DNA from: VRUE01 sp963728045
Lineage (GTDB): Bacteria; Actinomycetota; Thermoleophilia; Solirubrobacterales; 70-9
NCBI GenBank assembly: GCA_963728045.1
Contig: CAVSIE010000002.1
Location: forward strand, 62,001 to 126,000
DNA: 64,000 nucleotides
Direction of reading: 5' to 3'
Position numbers and translations under genes: made by a program. Below are positions 15,310-24,321 of the stretch, piece by piece. Every line of letters begins with the position of its first letter. Position 1 is the first letter of the stretch. Under the pieces are notes generated by a model. The model worked only from the letters and a program-made list of their open reading frames with translations, searched no databases and was not told the origin of the DNA.

Positions 15310-16290
15310 CTAGACCGCCACTCCCGCAGCCCTGCGCAAAGCGAGCGTAAGCGCCAGCTCGTCGCCGTAGTCGGCGCCGCCTCGGCACCAGACCTCCAGG
15401 TCGGCGAGGACGACGGTCGCGTCGCGCAGGTCGTCGAGGCTTGCCTCGCGCAGGCGGGAGACGAGCTGCTTGGCGGCGTAGGGGTGCATGCCAAGCGAAG
15501 ACTCGACCTGCTTGGGCGGGGCCCCCTCCTCTAGCTGGGCAGCCGCGGCGCAGGCCTTGCGCAAGCGTGAGGCGAGGCCGTAGATCAACCCGGTGACGTT
15601 CTCGCCCTGGGCGATCAGGCGCTCCCCGATCCGCAGCGCCCCGGCGGAGTCGTGTTCGAGGAGGGCGTCGGAGAGCGACCAAACCGCCGTCTCGGAGGTA
15701 TCGGAGATCATCGCGTCGAGATCCTCCGCGGTCACCTCTCCCCCCTCGCCGGCCCAGAGCGCGAGGCGCTCGAGCTCGTTGCGGAGCCGCAGCGAGCTCG
15801 TCCCCATCCGCCCGACCAGAACACGGGCTGCCGCGGGATCGAGGCGGAATCCGAGCCCCTGGGCGTCGGCAACCAGGACGCGCGGCATGTCCCGCGCCTT
15901 CGGCGCCTCGAACTCGTGGACTTCGCCCTTCTCGGCCTTGACGGCGCGCAGGAGCTTCGGCGGCGCTTTGGCTCGGGAGATCAGGACCAGGGTCAGGTCG
16001 GGGGGGAGCCCCCCCAGCGCGCTCGCGATCGGGTCGAGCTGGCGGTCGCGCCAGCGCTCAACCCCGTCGACGAGCAGGTAGCGGCGCGACTGGGTCAGCG
16101 ACATCGCCGGAATCGCCGCCAGCACAGCCTCGTGATCGGGCGCGCCCTTTCCCTCGCTGGACTCGAACACCTCGAGCGCGGCGACGCCGCCGTCACCTTC
16201 AGCCCGAGCGCGCAATCGCGCTCTCGTCGCGTCGATCTTGGCTTCGTCGGTTCCGGCGATCAGGTAGAGCGAGCGGAGGCCGTCGGCCAT
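15310..16290 (-). CDS. holA: DNA polymerase III delta subunit
   Basis: HolA opens the beta clamp in the clamp loader complex. The product has the delta pattern: an N-terminal LYLIAGTDEAKIDATRARL, a central LTLVLISRAKAPPKLLRAVK strand-helix unit corresponding to the degenerate AAA+ domain, and the C-terminal RLIAQGENVTGLIYGLASRLRK region. I chose ATG 16290 (MADGLRSLYLIAG) since the six upstream residues of the longer frame are not family-like. Its position next to rpsT is seen in many bacteria. Confidence 0.93.
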   Translation of the reverse strand: MADGLRSLYLIAGTDEAKIDATRARLRARAEGDGGVAALEVFESSEGKGAPDHEAVLAAIPAMSLTQSRRYLLVDGVERWRDRQLDPIASALGGLPPDLTLVLISRAKAPPKLLRAVKAEKGEVHEFEAPKARDMPRVLVADAQGLGFRLDPAAARVLVGRMGTSSLRLRNELERLALWAGEGGEVTAEDLDAMISDTSETAVWSLSDALLEHDSAGALRIGERLIAQGENVTGLIYGLASRLRKACAAAAQLEEGAPPKQVESSLGMHPYAAKQLVSRLREASLDDLRDATVVLADLEVWCRGGADYGDELALTLALRRAAGVAV

Positions 16291-16332
16291 GCGAGCGAGT
16301 CTAGACACAGGCGCGGGCCGAGCCGCACAGCG

Positions 16333-17178
16333 CTACTTGTCCTTGCCGTAGCCGTGCCCGGAGCCGGACTCTGCCTTTTCCTCCACGGGCAGAGCGTCGG
16401 TCTCGTTCTTGCTCGGCTCGTAGACGGGAGGCGCCGGCTTGCCAGGAGCCGGCTCAGCGCTTGCCTTGTCGACCGGCGGTGGGGAAGGCTTCGCGCCGGA
16501 CGGCTTGGACTTGGAGCCGGACGACTTCGGCTTCGTGGTCGTCGTCGTGGGGTTCTTGGAAGACGATCCCTTGCCGTTCGCGGCCACCTTGTCCTTGCCC
16601 CGGGTTTTCTTGCTCTCGGCGCCGGCAGCAGCCTTGTCGCCATTCCCGTCGCTCTCCTTGGTGCTCGCCACCGGAGCCGTCTGCGCAGGCGGGGGAGTCA
16701 CCGACTCCGGGGGGGCTGGCGCGGGCGAGGTGTCGACCACAGGGGGCGGCGCAGTCGGGGACTCAGGGGCGGTTTCGCTCGGCGCAGGACCTGGGCTCGA
16801 AGCAACTGGAGCCGCCGCGGCAACCTCGCGCGAGCCCTGCTGACCTCTGGATCCGTCGAAGCCGCTGCCGCCGGACCCCAGCCCGGCGCGCGGCGGCGCG
16901 ACACCGACCCCGGACAGGGGAGTCGACGCCGCGCCGCCACCAGAGCTTCCAGGGACCGCCGAAGCGATCTCGTCAGCAGGGGGCTTGTTGGGGAAGCCAG
17001 GGAGAGGACCCCCGAAGACGCTGGGCCAGCTCTGCTGGAGGACGAGAGCGACGAGGACCAGGCCGACGGCGGTGACCAGCCCGAGCATCGCGAAGGTCGC
17101 GCTCCGCAGCCTGTCCAGCAGCTTGTCCCCCAGCATGAACACCTGTACGACCATCGACCGCAAGCGGGATACCAACAA
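16333..17178 (-). CDS. membrane-anchored Pro/Ser/Ala/Lys-rich protein
   Basis: The 281-residue protein has one strong transmembrane helix at about residues 29-48 (TFAMLGLVTAVGLVLVALVL), preceded by a short basic cytoplasmic end and followed by a long low-complexity external part rich in Pro, Ser, Ala, Gly and Lys with a TTTTTK run. Nothing in the tail is a recognisable domain; it could span the cell wall. It lies upstream of holA and downstream of comEC on the same strand. Function unknown. Confidence 0.6.
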   Translation of the reverse strand: MLVSRLRSMVVQVFMLGDKLLDRLRSATFAMLGLVTAVGLVLVALVLQQSWPSVFGGPLPGFPNKPPADEIASAVPGSSGGGAASTPLSGVGVAPPRAGLGSGGSGFDGSRGQQGSREVAAAAPVASSPGPAPSETAPESPTAPPPVVDTSPAPAPPESVTPPPAQTAPVASTKESDGNGDKAAAGAESKKTRGKDKVAANGKGSSSKNPTTTTTKPKSSGSKSKPSGAKPSPPPVDKASAEPAPGKPAPPVYEPSKNETDALPVEEKAESGSGHGYGKDK

Positions 17179-17240
17179 GGCTCTCAGTGGGAAAAACCCA
17201 ATAGTGGGTGGGTAATTCGTCGAGGGCTGACGATCGAGGG

Positions 17241-19106
17241 TCAGTCCTCGGTACTGGCCTCAATCGTGCGCCAGCCGACGTCGAGGACGACGCTGCCATC
17301 GCGGTCGGTGCGCAAGGCGCGGACGCCGTGCGCGGCCAGGGTCGCCAGGGTGGTAGGAGCCGGGTGTCCGTACGGGTTCTCCTCGCCGACCGAGATCACG
17401 GCCAGCGCTGGAGCCATGCGACCGAGGAGCGCGTCGAGACCGGCGTCCTCGCTGCCGTGGTGGGCGACCTTCAGCACGTCGACGGGCCCGGGGTCGAGCG
17501 GCGCGGTCTCGGCCTCGGCATCGGCCGCGAGCAGCGCCGTGAAGTCGCGCCAGCGTGCGAGGAGGACGAGGGATCGCTGGTTGGGGTCGGCGCCAGCGCC
17601 TCGTTCGCCGAGCAGTTCGCGTGGCGGCCAGATCGCTTCCAGGTGCAGCCGGCCGGCGCGGAGCTCGTCCCCCGCTGCGAGCCGCAAGGGCGCTGCGCCG
17701 GCAGCCACCGCGGCAGCGCGCAGCTCCCGTCCGGCCACCGCGTAGACGAACCGCTCCACCGGCACCCTCCCGAACAGCTCTTCGATCCCTCCCGCGTGGT
17801 CGGACTGGTCGTGGGTGACGACGACGGCGCCAAGGCGCTCCACCCCCGCGGCGGCGAGTTGCTCGGCGAGCCTCGCGCCCGGCGGGCCGCCGTCGACGAG
17901 GACCGGCGCCGCGCCGGCGGGCTGAAGCAGGACCGCATCTCCCTGGCCGACGTCGAGGAAGGAGACGCGCAGGCCACTCGGCGGCGCAGCGCTCTCCCCT
18001 CCTCCCCGCCCCGGAACGAGAACCAGGGCGAGCACGCCGAGTGCCAAGGTGACGGCGAGAAACACCGGAAGGGCCGCCAGTGGTCGGCCCCGCCTCGCGG
18101 ACGGGCCTTGCCTCAGCGAGGAGACCCGGCGGCGGCGCGCGAGCCAGGGAACCGTGACCGTGGCCAAGGCGATTCCGAGATAGGACGCGACCAGCCCGCC
18201 AAGTCCGAGCCGCACCTCCAGCATCGCCCAGCTCGATTGCCCACACCAGTTGGCCACCTGGGCGATGTAGGCGAGCAGCAACGCGTTCAGTTGATTCAGG
18301 GGGTCGAGCGGGAAGCCGGGAAGCTGGCCCGCGGCGGCGGCGATCATTCCCAGCCACATGGCCGGCGCAACCGCGGGCAGGGCGAGCAGGTTGGCGACCA
18401 GCGTCGTGGTCGAGAGCTCGCCGAAGTGGAAGGCGATCAGCGGCGCGGTGGCGAGGGTCGCGGCGACCGTCATCGCGGCGCCCTCGGCGAGCATCCGGCC
18501 GAGCGGGCCCCGCGCGCCGCTGCGTGCGGCGATCCACCCCCGCAGGGGCTGAGCCAAGGCGAGGATCCCGAGCACGGCCGCGAAGCTGAGCTGCCAGCCG
18601 ACGTCTGAGCCGATACTGGGGTCGACCGCCAGCGTGACGATCGCGGCGACCGCGAGCGCGTAAAGGCGTGACGATCTGCGTCCGGCCAGAGTCGCAAGCA
18701 CCGACAGCGCGCCCATCACCCCGGCTCGCAAGATCGACGGCCCGGCGCCGGCGAGGGGGACGTAGAGCGCGATCAGGCCCAGCACCCAGATGAGACGAGC
18801 GCGCAGGGGCATGCCGAGCGCGCCCAGCAGCGGCATCGCCAGCAGCGCAAGCAGCGCCACGTTCTGCCCCGAGACCGCGAGCAGGTGCGCGAGCCCCGAG
18901 CGGCGGAAGTCCTCCTCGGTCGCGGGATCGATCCGCTCGTCTTCGCCGAGAACGAAGCCACGCGCCAGCTCCGCCTCACGCTCGGGCATCCCCCGGCCAA
19001 GGGCGGTCGAGGCACGCTCTTTGAGCCGGTCGGCGTGGACGAGCGCCAGGCCGACCGCCGCCAGGACGCAGAGCGCGACGACCGCCAGCGTGCCTCGCCT
19101 TGCCAT
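17241..19106 (-). CDS. comEC: ComEC/Rec2 DNA uptake channel protein, short N-terminus
   Basis: ComEC forms the inner-membrane channel for single-stranded DNA in natural transformation. The 621-residue protein has the Competence domain (GLAHLLAVSGQNVALLALL onward, about eight membrane segments) and a C-terminal metallo-beta-lactamase-like domain with THDQSDHAGG and VLKVAHHGSEDAG. The usual N-terminal membrane segments and DUF4131 OB-like domain are missing, so it is about 120-150 residues shorter than many homologues. comEA lies immediately upstream, consistent with a two-gene competence operon. Confidence 0.92.
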   Translation of the reverse strand: MARRGTLAVVALCVLAAVGLALVHADRLKERASTALGRGMPEREAELARGFVLGEDERIDPATEEDFRRSGLAHLLAVSGQNVALLALLAMPLLGALGMPLRARLIWVLGLIALYVPLAGAGPSILRAGVMGALSVLATLAGRRSSRLYALAVAAIVTLAVDPSIGSDVGWQLSFAAVLGILALAQPLRGWIAARSGARGPLGRMLAEGAAMTVAATLATAPLIAFHFGELSTTTLVANLLALPAVAPAMWLGMIAAAAGQLPGFPLDPLNQLNALLLAYIAQVANWCGQSSWAMLEVRLGLGGLVASYLGIALATVTVPWLARRRRVSSLRQGPSARRGRPLAALPVFLAVTLALGVLALVLVPGRGGGESAAPPSGLRVSFLDVGQGDAVLLQPAGAAPVLVDGGPPGARLAEQLAAAGVERLGAVVVTHDQSDHAGGIEELFGRVPVERFVYAVAGRELRAAAVAAGAAPLRLAAGDELRAGRLHLEAIWPPRELLGERGAGADPNQRSLVLLARWRDFTALLAADAEAETAPLDPGPVDVLKVAHHGSEDAGLDALLGRMAPALAVISVGEENPYGHPAPTTLATLAAHGVRALRTDRDGSVVLDVGWRTIEASTED

Positions 19107-19115
19107 CCCGAGCGC

Positions 19116-19700
19116 CTACGGCTGCAGGCGGGCGCGCAGCGACTCCATCGTCGCCGGGCCGATCCCGCTCACCTCGTCGAGTTGCTCGACCGAGGCGAGC
19201 CCGCCGTGCTGGTCGCGGTACTCGACGATCTTGCCCGCGGTGACGGGACCGATCCCGTCGATCTCTTCCAGCTGCTCGGCGGTGGCGGCGCCGAGGCTGA
19301 TCGGCCCTTCCCCTCCCGCCGCGCCGGCGACGACGACCCCGGTGGGACCCGCCTCGGGGACGACGACCTGCTGCCCGTCGGCGAGCCGCGCCGCCCGGTT
19401 GATCCCCTCCAGCGCCGCGCCGCCAGCGGCGCCCCCGGCGCGCTCGATCGCGTCGATCACCCGCGCTCCGGTGGGCATCCGGTAGACACCGGGCCGCCGC
19501 ACCGCCCCGGTGACGTCGACGACGACGTCACCGGCAGTACTAGAGACACTGAAGCCACCGGCGCCGGCTGCTTCCGTGCCCGCCTCAACCGCGAAGGACC
19601 TTCCGCTCTCCTCAGCCCGGATCGCTCGCGCCCCGACCATGAGCAGCGCGACGGCGACTGCCCCGTAGACGACCACCTGCGACCGGCTCAGCTCGGGCAT
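19116..19700 (-). CDS. comEA: ComEA DNA receptor
   Basis: ComEA binds incoming double-stranded DNA outside the membrane. The product (194 residues from ATG 19700, MPELSRSQVVVYG) has an N-terminal anchor (VVVYGAVAVALLMVGARA), an SLBB domain (VDVTGAVRRPGVYRMPTGARV) and a C-terminal pair of helix-hairpin-helix motifs, EIDGIGPVTAGKIVEYR and EVSGIGPATMESLRA. I chose this start over a frame 10 residues longer because the anchor then starts at a normal position. comEC follows 9 bp downstream. Confidence 0.94.
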   Translation of the reverse strand: MPELSRSQVVVYGAVAVALLMVGARAIRAEESGRSFAVEAGTEAAGAGGFSVSSTAGDVVVDVTGAVRRPGVYRMPTGARVIDAIERAGGAAGGAALEGINRAARLADGQQVVVPEAGPTGVVVAGAAGGEGPISLGAATAEQLEEIDGIGPVTAGKIVEYRDQHGGLASVEQLDEVSGIGPATMESLRARLQP

Positions 19701-19756
19701 GCGCCCACGCTGCCAGCCGAGAGCGCACACGTGGCGCGCAGAATCGAACTATTCGG

Positions 19757-20152
19757 CTACAGGTCTTCTTCGTCGTAGCCCGAGACCTCAGCCAGCTGAT
19801 CGCTGTAGAGCTCGGATGCCGCCACCGGCGGAGACTGGATCGAGATGCAGGCCAGCGCGGTGTCGCCGTCGTTGGCGATCGCGTGGTCGGTGGCGGGCGG
19901 GACCAGGATCAGGTCGCCCTCCTCGACGCGCTCGGTGTCGCCGGCCACCGACATGGTGCCGGCGCCGCGCACGACCACGTAGACCTGCTCGGCCTCCTCG
20001 TGAGAGTGCAGGGTCTGCTCAGCTCCGGCCGGCACCTCCAGCCAGGTCACCGACATGTTGCGCGCGCCCATTTCGCCCGCGTCCATGAGAACGTGAGGCC
20101 GGAGCCTGTGCCACTCCTCGACCGGGGCTTCGGAAAGCCGTCTAACGAGCAT
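19757..20152 (-). CDS. cupin domain protein
   Basis: The 131-residue protein (start ATG 20152, MLVRRLSEAPVEEW) is a single conserved-barrel cupin. The metal-binding pattern HSHEEAEQVYVVVRGAGTMSV (about residues 63 onward) and a later DHAIANDGD motif fit the cupin_2 family. Such proteins bind small ligands or act as isomerases or oxygenases; the substrate cannot be told. A longer frame upstream runs antisense to leuS and is not used here. Confidence 0.8.
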   Translation of the reverse strand: MLVRRLSEAPVEEWHRLRPHVLMDAGEMGARNMSVTWLEVPAGAEQTLHSHEEAEQVYVVVRGAGTMSVAGDTERVEEGDLILVPPATDHAIANDGDTALACISIQSPPVAASELYSDQLAEVSGYDEEDL

Positions 20153-20195
20153 CGGCGCGCTTTGTACCAGATAAACGACGTAAAACCGCGAATGC

Positions 20196-22682
20196 TCAGC
20201 GGACGACCAAGTTGACCAGCTTGCCGGGAACAACGATCTCCTTGACGACCTCCTTGCCGTCGAGATGCCGCCCGACCTTCTCGCTCTCACGCGCTAGGCG
20301 CAGAAGCTCCTCGCGCGGGGCGTCGGCCGCGGCCTCGATCCGGTCCCGCAGCTTGCCGTTCACCTGCACGACCAGGGTCACCGTATCGCTGGCCAGTAGG
20401 GCGGGATCGGCCTCTGGCCAGGGCTGCTCCCAGACTCGTCCGCCCTCGATCCGCTCCCAGACCTCGGCGCCGAGATGAGGCGCGAAGGGGAAGATCAGCG
20501 AGGCCGCCGTCGCGACTGCGGAGCGCAGAGCGGCGACCCCCGCCGGGTCGGCAAAGAGGGCGTCCTTGCTTCGTTGCGCCTCGTTGACCAGCTCCATCAC
20601 GGCGGAGATCACGGTGTTGAACTGGAACCCCCGCTGGAAGTCCCGCGTCACCTTGTCGATCGCCCAGTGGGCCTTGGCGAGCAGGGCGCGCGCCTCGTCG
20701 CTCGCCGCCGGATCGGACTCACCGGCCTCGCGCCCCTCGACCTCCTCGCAGAGGCGCCAGAGCCGCGAGAGGAACCGGTTGACTCCCTCTACCCCCTCGT
20801 CGGACCAGTCGCCGCCTCGCTCCGGCGGACCCATGAAGCAGACGTAGGTGCGGGCGGTGTCGGCGCCGTAGCGCTCGACGTACTCGGAGGGGCTGACGGT
20901 GTTGCCGCGCGACTTCGACATCTTCGCCCCGTCGCGCGTGATCATCCCTTGAGCGAAGAGGTTGGCGAAGGGCTCCTGGACGCCGAGCAAGCCGATGTCG
21001 GCGAGCGCCTTGGTGAAGAAGCGCGCGTACATCAGGTGCAGGATCGCGTGCTCGACCCCGCCGATGTACTGGTCGACCGGCATCCAGTGCTCGGCGGCGG
21101 CGGCATCCCAGGCCGCCTCCTCGTTGCGGGGATCGAGGTAGCGCAGGAAGTACCAGGAGGAGTCGACGAAGGTGTCCATGGTGTCGGTCTCGCGGCGGGC
21201 CGGGCCGCCGCAGCGCGGGCACTCGGCGGCGACCCAGTCCTCGGCCGCGGCCAGGGGGCTGCGCCCGTGGGGCGCGTAGTCCTCGACCTCCGGCAGCTCC
21301 ACCGGCAGCTGCTCATCCGGCACCGGGACGATGCCGCAGGCGTCGCAGTAGAAGACCGGGATCGGCGCCCCCCAGTAGCGCTGTCGCGAGACCAGCCAGT
21401 CGCGCAGGCGGTAGTTGACCGCCGCCTTGCCGCGACCCTCCGCGGCGAGCCAGGCGACGATCTCCTCGTAGGCCGCGCGGTTGCCCTCGCCGTCGAAGCG
21501 GCCCGAGCCGGTCATCGGCCCGTCGCCGGAATAGGGCAGGCCCTCGTCGTCGCGAGCCGTCTCGGGGTCCTCCCCTTCGATGACCCGGCGGACCGGCAGG
21601 CCGAAGGCCTTGGCGAACTCGTAGTCGCGGCTGTCGTGGGCGGGAACCGCCATGATCGCCCCGGTGCCGTACTCCATCAGCACGTAGTCGGCGACGAACA
21701 TCGGGATCTCTTCGCCGTTGACGGGGTTGACGACGCTGCGGCCGAGCGGCACGCCGGTCTTCTCGCGATCCTCGTCGCCGCGCTCCTCGACCGACTCGCG
21801 AGCGACCCGGTTGACGTACTCACGCACCTCCTGCTCCGCCGGGGCGCCGGCGACGAGGCGCTCCAGCTCGGGGTGCTCGGGGGCGAGAACGAAGAAGGTG
21901 GCGCCGAAGAGCGTGTCGGGGCGGGTCGTGAAGACGGGGAAGTCGAGGTCGAGCTCCTCGCAGCGAAAGATCGCCTCCGCCCCCTCGGAGCGGCCGATCC
22001 AGTTGCGCTGCATCGTGATCACGTGCTCGGGCCAGGACTCGAGCAGGTCGAAGTCGGCGAGCAGCCGCTCGGCGTAATCGGTGATCTTGAAGAACCACTG
22101 CTCGAGCTTGCGCTGCTCGACCGGGGCGCCGCAACGCTCGCAGCGCCCGTCGACCACCTGCTCGTTGGCGAGCACGGTCGCGTCCTTGGGGCACCACTGG
22201 ACGGGCGCCTCGGCGCGGTAGGCGAGGCCGCGCTCGAACAGGCGCAGGAAGATCCACTGGGTCCAGCGGTAGTACTCGGGCGTGTGGGTGCCGAGCTCCC
22301 GCGCCCAGTCGATCGAGATCCCCCACTCGCGGAACTGGCGGCGGAAGGACTCGATCGAGCGCTCGGTCGCCTGGCGTGGCGGCTCGCCGGTCTTGATCGC
22401 GTTGTTCTCCGCCGGCAGGCCGAAGGCGTCGTAGCCCATCGGGTGGATCACCTCGAAGCCGTGGCGGCGACGGAAGTGCGCGATCGCGTCGCCGACGGCG
22501 TAGCACTTGAGGTGGCCGACGTGGGGCTCGCCCGATGGGTAGGGCAACATCTCCAGCACGTAGGACTTCGGCTTCGAGCCCTCGTAGCCGGGCTGGCCCG
22601 GGTTGGCGACCTCCCAGGTCCGCTCCTCGGCCCAGACCTGCTGCCACTTCGCCTCGATCGTCTTCGGGTTGTAACCGGTCAT
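20196..22682 (-). CDS. leuS: leucyl-tRNA synthetase
   Basis: LeuS charges tRNA-Leu. The 828-residue enzyme has the HIGH-type motif PYPSGEPHVGHLKCY near residue 45, a CP1 editing domain with TTRPDTLFGATFFVLAPEHP, the zinc-ribbon-like CRCGAPV region, and KMSKSRGNTVSP. I chose ATG 22682 (MTGYNPKTIEAKWQQVW), the normal family start; the longer open frame upstream encodes sequence from a family B palindrome. The palindrome lies 22 bp before the start codon and must be part of the leuS leader if transcription begins upstream of it. Confidence 0.97.
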   Translation of the reverse strand: MTGYNPKTIEAKWQQVWAEERTWEVANPGQPGYEGSKPKSYVLEMLPYPSGEPHVGHLKCYAVGDAIAHFRRRHGFEVIHPMGYDAFGLPAENNAIKTGEPPRQATERSIESFRRQFREWGISIDWARELGTHTPEYYRWTQWIFLRLFERGLAYRAEAPVQWCPKDATVLANEQVVDGRCERCGAPVEQRKLEQWFFKITDYAERLLADFDLLESWPEHVITMQRNWIGRSEGAEAIFRCEELDLDFPVFTTRPDTLFGATFFVLAPEHPELERLVAGAPAEQEVREYVNRVARESVEERGDEDREKTGVPLGRSVVNPVNGEEIPMFVADYVLMEYGTGAIMAVPAHDSRDYEFAKAFGLPVRRVIEGEDPETARDDEGLPYSGDGPMTGSGRFDGEGNRAAYEEIVAWLAAEGRGKAAVNYRLRDWLVSRQRYWGAPIPVFYCDACGIVPVPDEQLPVELPEVEDYAPHGRSPLAAAEDWVAAECPRCGGPARRETDTMDTFVDSSWYFLRYLDPRNEEAAWDAAAAEHWMPVDQYIGGVEHAILHLMYARFFTKALADIGLLGVQEPFANLFAQGMITRDGAKMSKSRGNTVSPSEYVERYGADTARTYVCFMGPPERGGDWSDEGVEGVNRFLSRLWRLCEEVEGREAGESDPAASDEARALLAKAHWAIDKVTRDFQRGFQFNTVISAVMELVNEAQRSKDALFADPAGVAALRSAVATAASLIFPFAPHLGAEVWERIEGGRVWEQPWPEADPALLASDTVTLVVQVNGKLRDRIEAAADAPREELLRLARESEKVGRHLDGKEVVKEIVVPGKLVNLVVR

Positions 22683-22703
22683 CGTGGCGATCTTATGAGG
22701 GGT

Positions 22704-22800
22704 GGGCGGGCACGGGATGCCTCCCGCCCGGACAAGTGCTGGCCTAATTAGGCCAGCACTTTGAGTATCCGCCCGCTCGGGAGGCATCCCGTGCCCGCCC
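22704..22800. repeat. palindromic element, family B (leuS leader)
   Basis: Arms GGGCGGGCACGGGATGCCTCCC (split here as GGGCGGGCACGG and GATGCCTCCC) and perfect complement enclose an inner palindrome centred on GGCCTAATTAGGCC and the signature CTTTGAGTATCCGCCCG. Relative to 11812-11906 both arms differ at matching positions, so pairing is preserved. It lies between leuS and the DUF3052 gene. Confidence 0.9.
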
Positions 22801-22853
22801 TCAGCGCCCTCAGAGGGATCAGCGCCAACCGTTACTTACGCTCATCCAGCTGG

Positions 22854-23252
22854 CTAAGTTCGTCGGCGCGTGAGGCGCAAGCCGGACCAGGTGTCGTCGA
22901 TGGCGCAGACCTTGGTGTCCACCAGGCCCTTGCCCAGGGCTATGTCGCGGATCACGTCCTCGGTCAGGTCCGTGGCGACGCCGGAGGAACGCTTGGGCCA
23001 CGCCATCCAGAGGGTGCCCTCGCCGACGGCTTTGGCTACGGCATCGAAGCGACGTTCGTAATCGCCGCGGGCGGTTACGAACCAGATCGTCATCTCGCGG
23101 CGTCCCCGGTTGCCGCGGCGGAGCGTGACGTCGTCGGGGAGCGGATCCAGCAGTGCCTCGGCACCCTCGGGCGCGCCGACCAGGACCACAGCAGTGCATT
23201 CCTTGATCCCGAGCTTCTGGGCTAGGGGCTTCCCCGAGTAACCAGCGCTCAC
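22854..23252 (-). CDS. DUF3052 family protein
   Basis: The 132-residue protein has the DUF3052 pattern common in actinomycetes: SGKPLAQKLGIKECTAVVLVGAPEG, a middle strand DMTIWFVTARG-like segment, and the TLWMAWPKRSSGVATDLTED core followed by LVDTKVCAIDDTWSGLRL. It is small, soluble and of unknown function; some homologues are reported as mycobacterial developmental or stress proteins, but I would not extend that here. It is transcribed towards leuS. Confidence 0.85.
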   Translation of the reverse strand: MSAGYSGKPLAQKLGIKECTAVVLVGAPEGAEALLDPLPDDVTLRRGNRGRREMTIWFVTARGDYERRFDAVAKAVGEGTLWMAWPKRSSGVATDLTEDVIRDIALGKGLVDTKVCAIDDTWSGLRLTRRRT

Positions 23253-23277
23253 GGCGCCGGAGTGTAGGCCGCTGGAC

Positions 23278-23985
23278 TCAGAGAACCGGCGAGATCGCCT
23301 CGAGCACGCGAGGCCAGAGATAGACCTCGAGCGTGGCGGCGAGGACTACGACTGGGATGGCGAGCAGGGCGGTGATGAAGGTGGCGGCGAGCAGCTGGTT
23401 CCACTCGCCGCGGCGACTGGCGATCAGCCAGGCGGCGAGGGGCAGGAAGAGCGCGGTCAGCTCGGGGATCGCGTGCGGGAGGACGCTGAGAATCAGGGCG
23501 GCGTGTGAGATCTGCAGCTGGTAGGCGATGGTCGAGCCCTGGAAGCCGAGGTAGAGCGCCTGGGTGGAGAGCGAGAAGAGGGTCACCGCGGCGACGAAGA
23601 GGATCGCGAACTGGGCCGTTTTGACGTGGACCCAGCGGGAGAAGCCGCTGCGCTGCGCGGCGGCGATCGGCATCGAGGCGCCGGCGATGAAGCCGGCGAC
23701 ACAGGCGGTAGCGTGCAGCGCCAGCACCAGCGAGTTGCGGTAGAGGATCGGCAGCAGGTCGCCGGCGTCGCTCGACTCGTTCAGCCCTGCCATGTGGATC
23801 GGCGTGATGTCCGGGGTGAGCAGGCCGGCGACAACCCAGACCGCCCCGAGCAGGGCCAGCGCGATCGCCAGGCTCAAAGCCACCCAGCCGCGCAAAACGA
23901 CCCAGGGACGCCCGTTCCACGCATCGAACGTTTCCCGGGTGTCCTGCATCCCATGCGAGAACACGTGCTCGTTGGCGGTGCTCAT
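23278..23985 (-). CDS. SpoIIM-like integral membrane protein
   Basis: The product (about 235 residues) has five or six membrane segments. Its C-terminal half shows a pattern close to the stage II sporulation protein M superfamily: AALILSVLPHAIPELTALFL, corresponding to the LPHG-x-x-E-L-P motif, and a final helix with ATLEVYLWP. The cytoplasmic N-terminus is hydrophilic. The superfamily is widespread in non-sporulating actinomycetes and has no settled function. A start at ATG 23997 is equally possible. Confidence 0.55.
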   Translation of the reverse strand: MSTANEHVFSHGMQDTRETFDAWNGRPWVVLRGWVALSLAIALALLGAVWVVAGLLTPDITPIHMAGLNESSDAGDLLPILYRNSLVLALHATACVAGFIAGASMPIAAAQRSGFSRWVHVKTAQFAILFVAAVTLFSLSTQALYLGFQGSTIAYQLQISHAALILSVLPHAIPELTALFLPLAAWLIASRRGEWNQLLAATFITALLAIPVVVLAATLEVYLWPRVLEAISPVL

Positions 23986-24028
23986 TCCCCAAGACATCGG
24001 CAGGAACGGCGCTCGATTTGAGCGCGGC

Positions 24029-24280
24029 TCAGTGCCCGGCGGAAAGTGGCCGGCCGCGGGCGAGCTGAATCAGGCCCCAGAGCGAGACCGCCGCCCAGAC
24101 CGCCTCCAGCAACAGGAAGCCCCAGAGATCCTCATAGAAAGCGAGCACGGCGAGGACCGCCGACCCGACCAGGTTGAGGACCAGGTAGACGCGCGAGTGC
24201 TGGCTCATCGCCCCAAACTGGGCAGCCGCAAACGCGACAAGGATGAGCAGCGCCCCGGCGATCTGCACGAGCTGGTCCAT
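24029..24280 (-). CDS. small CBU_0592-like membrane protein
   Basis: The 83-residue protein (ATG 24280, MDQLVQIAGALLILVAF) consists of three hydrophobic segments separated by short turns: residues 5-24, 31-48 and 52-72, with a basic end. The pattern VYLVLNLVGSAVLAVLAFYEDLWGFLLLEAVWA is characteristic of the CBU_0592-like small membrane protein family of unknown function. The frame is open for a long way upstream, through a pseudogene and a tRNA, which is why the start here matters. Confidence 0.75.
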   Translation of the reverse strand: MDQLVQIAGALLILVAFAAAQFGAMSQHSRVYLVLNLVGSAVLAVLAFYEDLWGFLLLEAVWAAVSLWGLIQLARGRPLSAGH

Positions 24281-24321
24281 GGGCCGCGAGCGTACTGGGG
24301 AAGGGCTTTCCAACCGATGCG

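Noticed and set aside
20475..22751. Long plus-strand frame of 758 codons opposite leuS
   Set aside because: It mirrors leuS codon by codon, as expected at this GC content; composition is Val/Arg/Asp-rich and no domain is seen.
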